This document shows positions 52,671 through 61,100 of a stretch of 64,000 bases of DNA, piece by piece. Numbering within the stretch: the first letter of the stretch is position 1; every line of letters begins with the position of its first letter. This DNA is from Pseudomonas sp. BBP2017 (GTDB taxonomy: Bacteria > Pseudomonadota > Gammaproteobacteria > Pseudomonadales > Pseudomonadaceae), in the NCBI RefSeq assembly GCF_003024385.1, contig NZ_PVZN01000016.1, positions 1 through 64,000 of the forward strand. Direction: 5' to 3'. The notes under the pieces were generated by a model. That model saw only the letters and a list, made by a program, of their open reading frames with translations, did no database searches and had not been told where the DNA came from. The position numbers were made by a program, and so were the translations under genes.

Positions 52671-53417
52671 TCAGACCTGCAGATCCACTTCCCCCAGATG
52701 CCCGCCAAACGGCCCGAAACTGCGCTCCAGCAACCTGCGCCGACCGTCCGCTTCGACAATCAGCACCGTACTGGCCCGCGTTCCATAGTTCTGGCTGGCA
52801 ATGAACACACTCGACAGCAAGCGCTCGGTAGTGAGGCCTACGCCGGTTTCCGGTAAATCGCCATCGGCGGCCTGCAGGTTATCCCCAAGCAGGGTCAGCA
52901 ACGCCTGAGGCCGCGGGTCAGCCAGCTGTTGCTTCAATCCGGCGCGAGCCTTGACCAGTTTCGGCCAAGGCGTATCCAACCCAGCATTGGACAGGCCATA
53001 AACACCTTCGCTGAGCAGTTGCACTTGCGCCTCACGGGCATTCAGGTAACCCAGTGTGCCGCTATCTCCCACCAGCAGGTTGAAACCGGAGTACTGCTGG
53101 CTGCGGCTGGCGACCTGATCCAGATAGGCCTCAACGCCACACTCACCCCGCAGGAACGCCGCCACCAACTCGCCGCGTGAGCGTGCGCCCTGGGCCAGTT
53201 GCGGGTCGCGAATATTGGTCAGTGCGGCAAAGCGTCCGCCTGGACCGACGCCCAGCCAGGTGCCGCCGGCCTCCAGATCGCGTCCGGCATACACCCCGGG
53301 CGCATCGTCCCAGGCGCCCAGTACACGGCTGGGACGGGCATAGAACTCATCGCGGTTGGCCGCGACGATCAGTGGCTGGGCATGGCCCGGCCGCCAGGCG
53401 AAGACGATCAGACACAT
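52671..53417 (-). CDS. NRDE-family protein (Tango2-like)
   Basis: 248 residues. The N-terminus MCLIVFAWRPG places Cys2 as a likely Ntn-type nucleophile; PLIVAANRDEFYARPS contains the NRDE signature, and GGTWLGVGPGGRFAALTN follows. The protein is close to the bacterial NRDE/Tango2 family. ATG 53417 follows AGAGGCG. Activity unknown. Confidence 0.93.
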   Translation of the reverse strand: MCLIVFAWRPGHAQPLIVAANRDEFYARPSRVLGAWDDAPGVYAGRDLEAGGTWLGVGPGGRFAALTNIRDPQLAQGARSRGELVAAFLRGECGVEAYLDQVASRSQQYSGFNLLVGDSGTLGYLNAREAQVQLLSEGVYGLSNAGLDTPWPKLVKARAGLKQQLADPRPQALLTLLGDNLQAADGDLPETGVGLTTERLLSSVFIASQNYGTRASTVLIVEADGRRRLLERSFGPFGGHLGEVDLQV

Positions 53418-53545
53418 AGGTGCGCCTCTGTATTTCTGCCCACTCTACCAAAGCGTCCGACATGATCCAGCGACTTAATGTGTCTTCACTAGAGCCACAG
53501 GCCTACCTTCCGTTACCATGCCGGACTGAATTGACGGGGGCGACA

Positions 53546-54328
53546 ATGGAATTCGTGCTCTATTTGCTGTTGGGCGCCTGTGCAGGCGTGCTGGCCGGGC
53601 TGTTCGGCGTTGGCGGCGGCATCATCATCGTGCCGGTGCTGGTGTTCAGTTTCACCTTGCAGGGATTCGATGCTTCGGTGTTGACCCACTTGGCCGTGGG
53701 TACGTCCCTGGCAACCATAGTCTTCACGTCGATCAATGCCATTCGAGAGCACCATCGCAAGGGTGCGGTGCAATGGCCGATCTTCGTCTGGATGACCGTG
53801 GGGATCCTGGTCGGTGCCGGTATCGGCGCCAAGACCGCGTCGCTGATCCAGGGCCCGATGCTGCAGAAGATCATCGGCGTGTTTGCCCTGGTGATCGCCG
53901 TGCAGATGGCCCTGGACCTCAAGCCCGAGGCCAGTCGCAAGGTTCCCGGCAAGGTCGGGCTGACCTCTGCCGGAGGCGTGGTTGGCTGGGCCTCGGCGAT
54001 TTTCGGCATTGGCGGCGGCTCGTTGACCGTGCCGTTCCTGACCTGGCGCAGCCTGCCGATGCAGCAGGCAGTGGCGACGTCGTCGGCCTGCGGCTTTCCA
54101 ATTGCCGTGGCCAGCGCCTTGAGCTTCATCTGGTTGGGCTGGCACGACCCACATTTGCCCGCTCACAGCTTGGGCTTCGTGTACCTGCCGGCGCTGCTCG
54201 GGATTGCCCTGACCAGCATGTTTTTCGCCCGCTTCGGCGCGCGCCTGGCGCATAAACTGTCGCCACGCTTGCTCAAACGGCTGTTTGCTGCGCTGCTGTT
54301 CTGCGTTGGCTTGAGCTTTTTGCTTTAA
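53546..54328 (+). CDS. TSUP-family membrane transporter
   Basis: 260 residues with about eight membrane helices. Conserved AGLFGVGGGIIIVPVLVF near the N-terminus and the second half GWASAIFGIGGGSLTVPFL show the internal duplication typical of the TauE/SafE sulfite or anion exporter superfamily. ATG 53546 is five bases after GACGGGGG. The lgt start is 14 bases past its stop. The substrate is uncertain; sulfite or organic anions are possible. Confidence 0.92.
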   Translation: MEFVLYLLLGACAGVLAGLFGVGGGIIIVPVLVFSFTLQGFDASVLTHLAVGTSLATIVFTSINAIREHHRKGAVQWPIFVWMTVGILVGAGIGAKTASLIQGPMLQKIIGVFALVIAVQMALDLKPEASRKVPGKVGLTSAGGVVGWASAIFGIGGGSLTVPFLTWRSLPMQQAVATSSACGFPIAVASALSFIWLGWHDPHLPAHSLGFVYLPALLGIALTSMFFARFGARLAHKLSPRLLKRLFAALLFCVGLSFLL

Positions 54329-54342
54329 CGAGAGGAGTCACC

Positions 54343-55152
54343 ATGCTGCCTTACCCGCAGATAGATCCCGTGGCCATTGCCCTGGGACCGCTGAAAATCC
54401 ATTGGTACGGCCTGATGTACCTGATCGGCATCGGCGGCGCCTGGCTGCTGGCCTCGCGTCGACTGAACCGCTTCGATCCGACCTGGAGCCGAGAAAAGCT
54501 TTCGGACCTGGTGTTCTGGCTGTCCATGGGCGTGATCGTCGGCGGACGCTTGGGTTACGTGCTTTTCTACGATCTGCACGCCTACCTGGCCAACCCGGCG
54601 CTGATCTTCGAAGTGTGGAAGGGCGGCATGTCGTTCCACGGCGGCTTTATGGGCGTGATGCTGGCGGCGTTGTGGTTTGGTAAACGCAACAACAAGTCGT
54701 TCTTCGAACTGATGGACTTCGTTGCGCCGCTGGTGCCGATCGGCCTGGGTGCCGGTCGCATCGGCAACTTCATCAACGCCGAACTGTGGGGCAAGGCCAC
54801 TGACGTACCGTGGGCCATGGTCTTCCCGCCGTTCAGCGATCCGGCGCAACTGCCACGTCACCCGTCGCAGCTGTACCAGTTCGCCCTGGAAGGTGTGGCA
54901 TTATTCCTGATCCTTTGGCTGTACTCGCGCAAGCCGCGCCCGACCATGGCCATTTCCGGCATGTTCGCGCTGTTCTACGGGATCTTCCGCTTCATCGTTG
55001 AGTTTGTGCGGGTTCCCGATGCCCAGCTGGGCTACATTGCCTTCGGCTGGTTGACCATGGGGCAGTTGCTTTGCGTGCCGATGATCCTCGGCGGCATCGG
55101 CCTGATCTGGTGGGCCTACAACCGTAAACCCACGGCCAAGGCCGCCGTTTGA
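54343..55152 (+). CDS. lgt: Prolipoprotein diacylglyceryl transferase
   Basis: Transfers diacylglycerol to the lipobox Cys of prolipoproteins, the first step of lipoprotein maturation, at the inner membrane. 269 residues and about seven helices. The Lgt signature GAGRIGNFINAELWGK and GGMSFHGGFMGVMLAALW carry the conserved Arg and His. ATG 54343 follows GAGAGGAGT. Start of the lgt-thyA pair. Confidence 0.96.
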   Translation: MLPYPQIDPVAIALGPLKIHWYGLMYLIGIGGAWLLASRRLNRFDPTWSREKLSDLVFWLSMGVIVGGRLGYVLFYDLHAYLANPALIFEVWKGGMSFHGGFMGVMLAALWFGKRNNKSFFELMDFVAPLVPIGLGAGRIGNFINAELWGKATDVPWAMVFPPFSDPAQLPRHPSQLYQFALEGVALFLILWLYSRKPRPTMAISGMFALFYGIFRFIVEFVRVPDAQLGYIAFGWLTMGQLLCVPMILGGIGLIWWAYNRKPTAKAAV

Positions 55153-55199
55153 TTTTCCACGGCAGGGTGATCCCCTGCCGTCTTTGCTACAGGTAAGCC

Positions 55200-56171
55200 A
55201 TGAAACAGTATCTAGATCTGGTCCGCGACGTCATCGAAAACGGCACCCTGCAGGGTAACCGTACCGGTATCCGCACCATCAGCCTGCCTGGCGCTTCGCT
55301 GCGCTTCGACCTGCAGAAAGGCTTTCCGGCCATCACCACCCGCAAACTGGCGTTCAAGTCGGCGATCGGTGAAATGGTCGGCTTCCTGCGTGGGGTGAAG
55401 AATGCCGGCGAGTTCCGTGAACTGGGCTGCAAGGTCTGGGACCAGAATGCCAACGAAAACGCCCAGTGGCTGGCCAACCCGTTCCGCCAGGGGCATGACG
55501 ACCTCGGCGAGATCTACGGTGTGCAATGGCGCCAGTGGCCGGCCTACAAGCGCATCCCGTTGAGCAACCCGGCGGCGATCGAGCTGGCGCAGAGCCAGGG
55601 CTTCCAGCAAATTGCTGCGTCTGAAGAAGACGGCGAAGCCTTCGTGGTGCTGTACAAGGCGATCGACCAGATTCGCCAGTGCATCGACACCATTCACAAA
55701 GACCCGGGCAGCCGCCGCATCCTGTTCCACGGCTGGAACTGCGCCCAGCTTGACGAAATGGCCCTGCCGCCATGCCACCTGCTGTACCAGTTCCATCCGA
55801 ATGTCGAGACCAAGGAAATCTCCCTGACCCTCTACATCCGCTCCAACGACCTGGGCCTGGGTACACCGTTCAACCTCACCGAAGGCGCCGCACTGCTGTC
55901 GCTGGTAGGTCGCCTGACCGGTTACACGCCGCGCTGGTTCACCTACTTCATCGGTGATGCGCACGTCTACGAGAACCACCTGGACATGCTCAACGAACAG
56001 CTCAAGCGTGAGCCACTGGCGGCGCCGAAGCTGGTGATCAATGATCGTGTGCCGGAGTATGCCAAGACCGGCGTGTACGAGCCGGAGTGGCTGGAGAAGG
56101 TCGAGCCGAGCGACTTCAGCCTTGAAGGATACGAGCACCATGCGCCAATGACCGCACCAATGGCGGTCTGA
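55200..56171 (+). CDS. thyA: Thymidylate synthase
   Basis: Makes dTMP from dUMP with methylene-tetrahydrofolate. 323 residues, longer than the 264-residue E. coli form. Nucleophile Cys192 in ALPPCHLLYQFH; dUMP and folate contacts lie in SRRILFHGWNCAQLDEM and the LYIRSNDLGLGTPFNLTEG region. ATG 55200, 47 bases after lgt. A REP palindrome follows. Confidence 0.96.
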   Translation: MKQYLDLVRDVIENGTLQGNRTGIRTISLPGASLRFDLQKGFPAITTRKLAFKSAIGEMVGFLRGVKNAGEFRELGCKVWDQNANENAQWLANPFRQGHDDLGEIYGVQWRQWPAYKRIPLSNPAAIELAQSQGFQQIAASEEDGEAFVVLYKAIDQIRQCIDTIHKDPGSRRILFHGWNCAQLDEMALPPCHLLYQFHPNVETKEISLTLYIRSNDLGLGTPFNLTEGAALLSLVGRLTGYTPRWFTYFIGDAHVYENHLDMLNEQLKREPLAAPKLVINDRVPEYAKTGVYEPEWLEKVEPSDFSLEGYEHHAPMTAPMAV

Positions 56172-56181
56172 GCCCTCCCGG

Positions 56182-56272
56182 CTGTAGGAGCCAGCGTTGC
56201 TGGCGATGGGCGACAGCGTCGCCCCCTTGGCCCGGCTTTGCCGGACATCGCCAGCAATGCTGGCTCCTACAG
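56182..56272. repeat. REP-like palindrome (family B)
   Basis: 27-bp arms (56182-56208, 56246-56272) with a single mismatch; each arm begins CTGTAGGAGCCAGC. Sited between the thyA stop and the convergent cadR stop, with a GC hairpin between the arms. Confidence 0.93.
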
Positions 56273-56285
56273 GGCATAACGTGAG

Positions 56286-56729
56286 TTAGTGCCCGTGGCT
56301 CCTGCCCACATGTGAATGCTCCGCCTCGGGAGCCGTCACTGCACCATTGACCTCCAGGTGCTGGAGGATCGAGCACTGCACTTCCTTGGGATGACAATGC
56401 TGACGCAGCTCCAGCAATTGCGCCTGCAACGCCTGCAACCCGTCGATTCGCGCCTTCACATGCTGGATATGCTCGTCGATCAGGGCGTTGACGCTTTCAC
56501 ACTGGTCGTCCGGACTGTCACGCAGGCGCAGCAGGCTGCGGATCTCTTCCAGGGTCATGTCGAGGGTGCGGCAGTTACGGATAAAGGTCAGGCGCTCGAC
56601 GTGGACCTGGGTGTATAGCCGGTAGTTACCCTCACTGCGCGCAGGCTCCGGCAGCAGATTTTCCCGCTCGTAGTAACGGATGGTTTCCACTGCGCAGTCG
56701 GTGGCTTTGGCCAGTTCTCCGATCTTCAT
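56286..56729 (-). CDS. cadR: CadR, MerR-family Cd/Zn regulator
   Basis: 147 residues. MerR helix-turn-helix (1-40) with KIGELAKATDCAVETIRYYE, a dimer helix, and metal site residues Cys77, Cys112 and Cys119, the positions known for Pseudomonas CadR. A His-rich tail (SHVGRSHGH) ends the protein. ATG 56729 gives the family start. Divergent from cadA, whose promoter it should bind. Confidence 0.96.
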   Translation of the reverse strand: MKIGELAKATDCAVETIRYYERENLLPEPARSEGNYRLYTQVHVERLTFIRNCRTLDMTLEEIRSLLRLRDSPDDQCESVNALIDEHIQHVKARIDGLQALQAQLLELRQHCHPKEVQCSILQHLEVNGAVTAPEAEHSHVGRSHGH

Positions 56730-56752
56730 CTGAAAATACCTCGGCAGGTTGC

Positions 56753-56785
56753 TTGACCCTATAGTGGCTACAGGGTGTTCACTTA
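56753..56785 (+). promoter_or_regulatory. MerR-type CadR promoter/operator of cadA
   Basis: -35 TTGACC at 56753-56758 overlaps the dyad ACCCT-N11-AGGGT (56756-56776), whose 21 bases agree with what I recall of the published Pseudomonas CadR box. The spacing to the likely -10 near 56778-56785 is longer than 17 bases, as expected for promoters that MerR proteins untwist. Confidence 0.88.
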
Positions 56786-56811
56786 GCAACAGGACATTTA
56801 AGGATGAACCC

Positions 56812-59046
56812 ATGAACCAGCCTGTCAGCCATACCCCGGGTAAAGACCCGCATGATCACGCCAGCCATAAGCATGCCCACAGCTGCTGTTCCCACGATGC
56901 TGCGCCAGCGCTGGTGCAGTTGGGTGAATCTGTCAGCGGCGATGCGCGCCTGAGCCGTTTCCGCATCGAGGCCATGGATTGCCCGACCGAACAGACGCTG
57001 ATCCAGAACAAGCTGGGCAAGCTGGCGGGCGTCGAACAACTGGAATTCAACCTGATCAACCGCATCCTCGGGGTTCGGCATACCCATACCGATACCTTGA
57101 CCATCGAACAAGCCGTGGCTTCGCTGGGCATGCAGGCCGAACCGCTGGCCGAGGGCAGCGAAGAACCTGCCGCGCCTGCGGCACCAGGGAAAAAGCACTG
57201 GTGGCCGTTGGCGTTGTCCGGGGTTGCGGCAATTGCCGCCGAAGGCATTCACTTCGCCGAGCTGGCGCCCTCCTGGGTGGTCGCTCTAGTGGCGCTGGTG
57301 TCGATCCTCAGTTGTGGCTTGGGCACTTACAAAAAGGGCTGGATCGCCCTGAAGAACCGCAACCTGAACATCAACGCGCTGATGAGTATCGCCGTGACCG
57401 GCGCGGTATTGATCGGCCAGTGGCCGGAAGCGGCCATGGTCATGTTCCTGTTTACCGTCGCCGAGTTGATCGAGGCACGCTCGCTGGACCGCGCGCGTAA
57501 TGCGATTGGCGGGCTGATGCAACTGAGCCCGGACATGGCTACGGTGCAGCAGGCCGATGGCCAGTGGCGTGAAGTCGAGGTCAAGCAAGTGGCGCTGGGG
57601 GCGCTGGTGCGGGTGCGCCCCGGTGAGCGTATCGGCCTGGATGGCGAGGTGGTCAGTGGCCAGTCGAGCATCGACCAGGCGCCGATTACCGGTGAGAGCC
57701 TGCCGGTGGAAAAAGGCCCGGGCGATAAGATCTTTGCTGGCACGATCAACCAGGCCGGCTCTCTGCAATACCGGGTGACGGCGGCAGCTGGGCAATCGAC
57801 CCTGGCGCGGATCATCAAGGCCGTTGAGGAGGCCCAGGGTGCCCGCGCGCCGACCCAGCGCTTTGTCGATCAGTTCTCGCGCATCTATACCCCGGCGGTG
57901 TTTGTCTTCGCTCTGGCCGTTGCAGTGATTCCTCCGCTGTTCATGGCAGGTGCTTGGTTCGACTGGATCTACCGCGCGTTGGTGTTGTTGGTGGTGGCTT
58001 GCCCATGCGCCTTGGTGATTTCCACCCCGGTGACCATTGTCAGCGGTCTGGCTGCGGCAGCGCGCAAAGGCATCCTGGTCAAGGGCGGGGTGTACCTGGA
58101 AGGTGTGCGCAAGCTCGACTTCCTGGCGCTGGACAAGACCGGCACCATTACTCACGGCAAGCCAGTGCAGACCGATCATTTCGTCCTTGATCCGCTGTTC
58201 GAAAATCGCGCCCAGGCGCTGGCCGCAAGCCTCGGCGACCGTTCCGATCATCCGGTGTCGCGTGCTATTTCGGTATTAGCCAAAGAGCAGCAACTGACCC
58301 TGAGTGAAGTCTCGGCGTTCGAAGCCCTGGCCGGTCGTGGCGTGCGCGGCGAAGTCGACGGTGCGCTCTATCACCTGGGCAACCATCGCCTGGTCGAGGA
58401 GCTTGGCTTGTGCTCACCGCAGCTTGAAGCCCAGCTCGATGCGCTGGAGCGCCAGGGCAAGTCCGTGGTGCTGCTGCTCGACCAGTCCGGTCCGCTGGCC
58501 TTTTTCGCGGTGGCAGACACGGTCAAGGACAGCAGCCGCGAGGCGATTGCCGAACTGCATGAGCTGGGGATCAAGACTGTCATGCTCACCGGCGACAATC
58601 CCCATACTGCTCAGGCCATTGCCGCCCAGGTCGGTATCGACCAGGCCCATGGCAACCTGTTGCCTGCCGACAAACTCAAAACCATTGAGGACCTGTACGC
58701 TCAAGGACATCGGGTCGGCATGGTCGGCGACGGTATCAATGACGCCCCGGCACTGGCCCGCTCGGAGATCGGCTTTGCCATGGCCGCAGCGGGCACTGAC
58801 ACGGCGATCGAGACCGCCGACGTCGCGCTGATGGACGATGACTTGCGCAAAATCCCGGCGTTCGTCAGGCTCTCGCGTCAGACCGCAGCGATCCTGACCC
58901 AGAACATCGTGCTGGCGCTGGGGATCAAGGCGATCTTTCTGGCGGTCACCTTCGCCGGTATGGCGACCATGTGGATGGCGGTGTTCGCCGATATGGGCGT
59001 GAGTTTGCTGGTGGTCTTCAACGGCCTGCGCCTGCTGCGAAAATAG
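56812..59046 (+). CDS. cadA: Cd/Zn/Pb-exporting P-type ATPase CadA
   Basis: Exports cadmium, zinc or lead from the cytosol. 744 residues. A His/Cys-rich N-terminus (HDHASHKHAHSCCSHD), an HMA-like domain with MDCPTE, ion-site CPC (397-399) in VACPCALVIST, phosphorylated Asp441 in DKTGT and hinge GDGINDAPALA are present, so the pump looks complete. ATG 56812 follows AGGA. Controlled by the divergent CadR; the LysR gene starts eight bases past its stop. Confidence 0.96.
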   Translation: MNQPVSHTPGKDPHDHASHKHAHSCCSHDAAPALVQLGESVSGDARLSRFRIEAMDCPTEQTLIQNKLGKLAGVEQLEFNLINRILGVRHTHTDTLTIEQAVASLGMQAEPLAEGSEEPAAPAAPGKKHWWPLALSGVAAIAAEGIHFAELAPSWVVALVALVSILSCGLGTYKKGWIALKNRNLNINALMSIAVTGAVLIGQWPEAAMVMFLFTVAELIEARSLDRARNAIGGLMQLSPDMATVQQADGQWREVEVKQVALGALVRVRPGERIGLDGEVVSGQSSIDQAPITGESLPVEKGPGDKIFAGTINQAGSLQYRVTAAAGQSTLARIIKAVEEAQGARAPTQRFVDQFSRIYTPAVFVFALAVAVIPPLFMAGAWFDWIYRALVLLVVACPCALVISTPVTIVSGLAAAARKGILVKGGVYLEGVRKLDFLALDKTGTITHGKPVQTDHFVLDPLFENRAQALAASLGDRSDHPVSRAISVLAKEQQLTLSEVSAFEALAGRGVRGEVDGALYHLGNHRLVEELGLCSPQLEAQLDALERQGKSVVLLLDQSGPLAFFAVADTVKDSSREAIAELHELGIKTVMLTGDNPHTAQAIAAQVGIDQAHGNLLPADKLKTIEDLYAQGHRVGMVGDGINDAPALARSEIGFAMAAAGTDTAIETADVALMDDDLRKIPAFVRLSRQTAAILTQNIVLALGIKAIFLAVTFAGMATMWMAVFADMGVSLLVVFNGLRLLRK

Positions 59047-59053
59047 AGGAAGT

Positions 59054-59923
59054 ATGTTGAGTTCCGAGTTGAAAGCCTTCTACATGGTTGCCCGCCTGGG
59101 CAGCATTACCCTGGCGGCGAAGAAACTCGGGCTCAGCCAGCCGACCGTGACCACACAGATCCGCAACCTGGAAAGCCAGTACGCGGTGGAGCTGTTTTAC
59201 CGTGGCGGCCGGCGCCTGACCCTCAGCGATGACGGTGCGCGGCTGCTGCCGATGGTCAAGACCCTGCTGCAGCAGGAAGCCGACATTGAGTTCTTCCTGC
59301 GCAACAGTGGTCAGGGCCAGGGCAGATTGCGCATTGCCGCCACTGCGCCGTATTACATCCTCGATCTGGTGAAAATCTTTCGCGAGCGCTTGCCGCAGGT
59401 TGAAGTCTCGGTGGAAATCGGCAATTCCCAGCAGGTGCTGGAACTGTTGGAAGACTATCGCGTGGACCTGGCGGCGTCCTCGCAACTGCTGGAGGACGCA
59501 CGCCTGGTACGCCGGGTGCTGGGTACCGATCCGTTGGTGGTGGCGGTGCACCGCAATCATCCATTGGCCAGCCGAGAATCGCTGCCGCTGTCGGCGCTGG
59601 CAGGGCACTGCCTGCTGGTGCGTGAACAAGGCTCGACCACACGTAAATTGACCGAGCAGATGCTTGAAGAAGCTGGGGTCAAGGTAGGTTCGATTCTGGA
59701 GATTGGCAGCCGTGAGTCGATTCGTGAAGCAGTGTTGCGCAATATCGGCATCAGCATCATTGCCCGTCATGAAGTGCCGCATAACCCGGAGTTGCGGGTG
59801 TTGAGCCTGGACAATGCGCCAGTGATGCATGAATACCTGTATTGCCTGAAGGAGCGGCGCCAGGCGCGGCTGCCTGCGGCTTTTCTGGGGGTGGCACAGG
59901 AAGTTTCAGCACTGGAAATCTAA
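59054..59923 (+). CDS. LysR-family transcriptional regulator
   Basis: 289 residues. The winged helix (1-60) contains SITLAAKKLGLSQPTVTTQI; a substrate-binding effector domain (about 90-285) follows. ATG 59054 follows AGAGGAAG. Its position upstream of the phosphonate-type transporter suggests it regulates that operon, although the eight-base gap to cadA also allows read-through from the metal pump. The effector is unknown. Confidence 0.92.
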   Translation: MLSSELKAFYMVARLGSITLAAKKLGLSQPTVTTQIRNLESQYAVELFYRGGRRLTLSDDGARLLPMVKTLLQQEADIEFFLRNSGQGQGRLRIAATAPYYILDLVKIFRERLPQVEVSVEIGNSQQVLELLEDYRVDLAASSQLLEDARLVRRVLGTDPLVVAVHRNHPLASRESLPLSALAGHCLLVREQGSTTRKLTEQMLEEAGVKVGSILEIGSRESIREAVLRNIGISIIARHEVPHNPELRVLSLDNAPVMHEYLYCLKERRQARLPAAFLGVAQEVSALEI

Positions 59924-60034
59924 AGGCAACACCAAAATCTGCCTATACCACTATCACCATCTTTTGCTTCCCAGCCACAGAACCTTCGCATTACCTCCCT
60001 AGCATGGCCCTCATTCGTTCGATGAGGTCCTGCC

Positions 60035-61099
60035 ATGAACTCTCCAGTCGCAAACCCCGGCGCACAGATGAAAGTGCGCGGTATCCACAAGCGCTTCGGC
60101 GCCTTTACCGCCCTGCAGGATGTTTCCCTCGACATCGCCGCCGGTGAGCTGGTGTGTCTGCTGGGCCCGTCCGGCTGTGGCAAGACCACGTTGTTGCGCT
60201 GCATCGCAGGTCTCGAGCGCCAGGACCGTGGCACCCTGTACATCGGCGATCGCGACATCTCCGAGTTGCCGCCCCAGGCCCGCGACTACGGCATCCTGTT
60301 TCAGTCTTATGCGCTGTTCCCGAACCTGACGGTCGAGGCCAACATTGCCTACGGCCTGGCTGGAAGCGGCCGTGACGAGGTGCGCCAGCGTGTGGCGCAG
60401 ATGCTTGAGCTGGTCGGTCTGTCCGGCAGCGAGAAAAAGTATCCCGGACAGCTCTCCGGTGGTCAGCAACAGCGTGTAGCCCTGGCTCGCGCCTTGGCCC
60501 CGGCACCTTCGTTGCTGTTGCTCGATGAGCCAATGTCGGCGCTCGATGCCCGGGTCCGTGAGCACCTGTGTACCGAGCTGCGTCAGCTACAACGCCAGTT
60601 GGGCATCACCACCCTGATGGTCACCCACAACCAGGACGAAGCCATGCTCATGGCCGACCGCATCGCGGTGATGAACAACGGTCAGGTCGAGCAATACGCC
60701 ACGCCCCAAGACATCTATGACAAGCCAGCCACGCCGTTCGTGGCCGAGTTCGTTGGCCAGGGCAACTGGTTGCCGTTCCAGCGTCACAGTGACAGTCATG
60801 CGCAGGTCGGCGCGCTGAACATGCGTCTGGCCGAGGGTGCCGGTCAGGCTCGCAGCGGTCGTTTGTTCTGCCGCCCTGAAGCGATCAGCGTCAATCCGCC
60901 GGTCCATGAAGAAAACCTGTTCCCGGCACGGGTGCGCGAGATCACCTTCCTTGGTAACCGCTGCCGGATGAGTTTCGAGTTCAACGAGCTGCCGGGCCAC
61001 GCCCTGCTGGCCGAAGTCGCACCCGAGTCGATGCCGCGCCTGGGCTCCCAGGATATCTGGGTCGCCCTGCCACCGCGCAGCCTGCAGGTGTTTGCCTGA
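60035..61099 (+). CDS. 2-aminoethylphosphonate-type ABC transporter ATPase
   Basis: 354 residues. Walker A GPSGCGKTT (about 45-53), signature LSGGQQQRVA, Walker B LLLLDEPMSALDA, H-loop VTHNQDEA, and a C-terminal TOBE region with the SVNPPVHEENLFPARVREIT stretch. It resembles PhnT-type ATPases paired with fused permeases; assignment to aminoethylphosphonate rests on the cluster. ATG 60035 follows GAGGT. Confidence 0.88.
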   Translation: MNSPVANPGAQMKVRGIHKRFGAFTALQDVSLDIAAGELVCLLGPSGCGKTTLLRCIAGLERQDRGTLYIGDRDISELPPQARDYGILFQSYALFPNLTVEANIAYGLAGSGRDEVRQRVAQMLELVGLSGSEKKYPGQLSGGQQQRVALARALAPAPSLLLLDEPMSALDARVREHLCTELRQLQRQLGITTLMVTHNQDEAMLMADRIAVMNNGQVEQYATPQDIYDKPATPFVAEFVGQGNWLPFQRHSDSHAQVGALNMRLAEGAGQARSGRLFCRPEAISVNPPVHEENLFPARVREITFLGNRCRMSFEFNELPGHALLAEVAPESMPRLGSQDIWVALPPRSLQVFA

Positions 61100-61100
61100 G

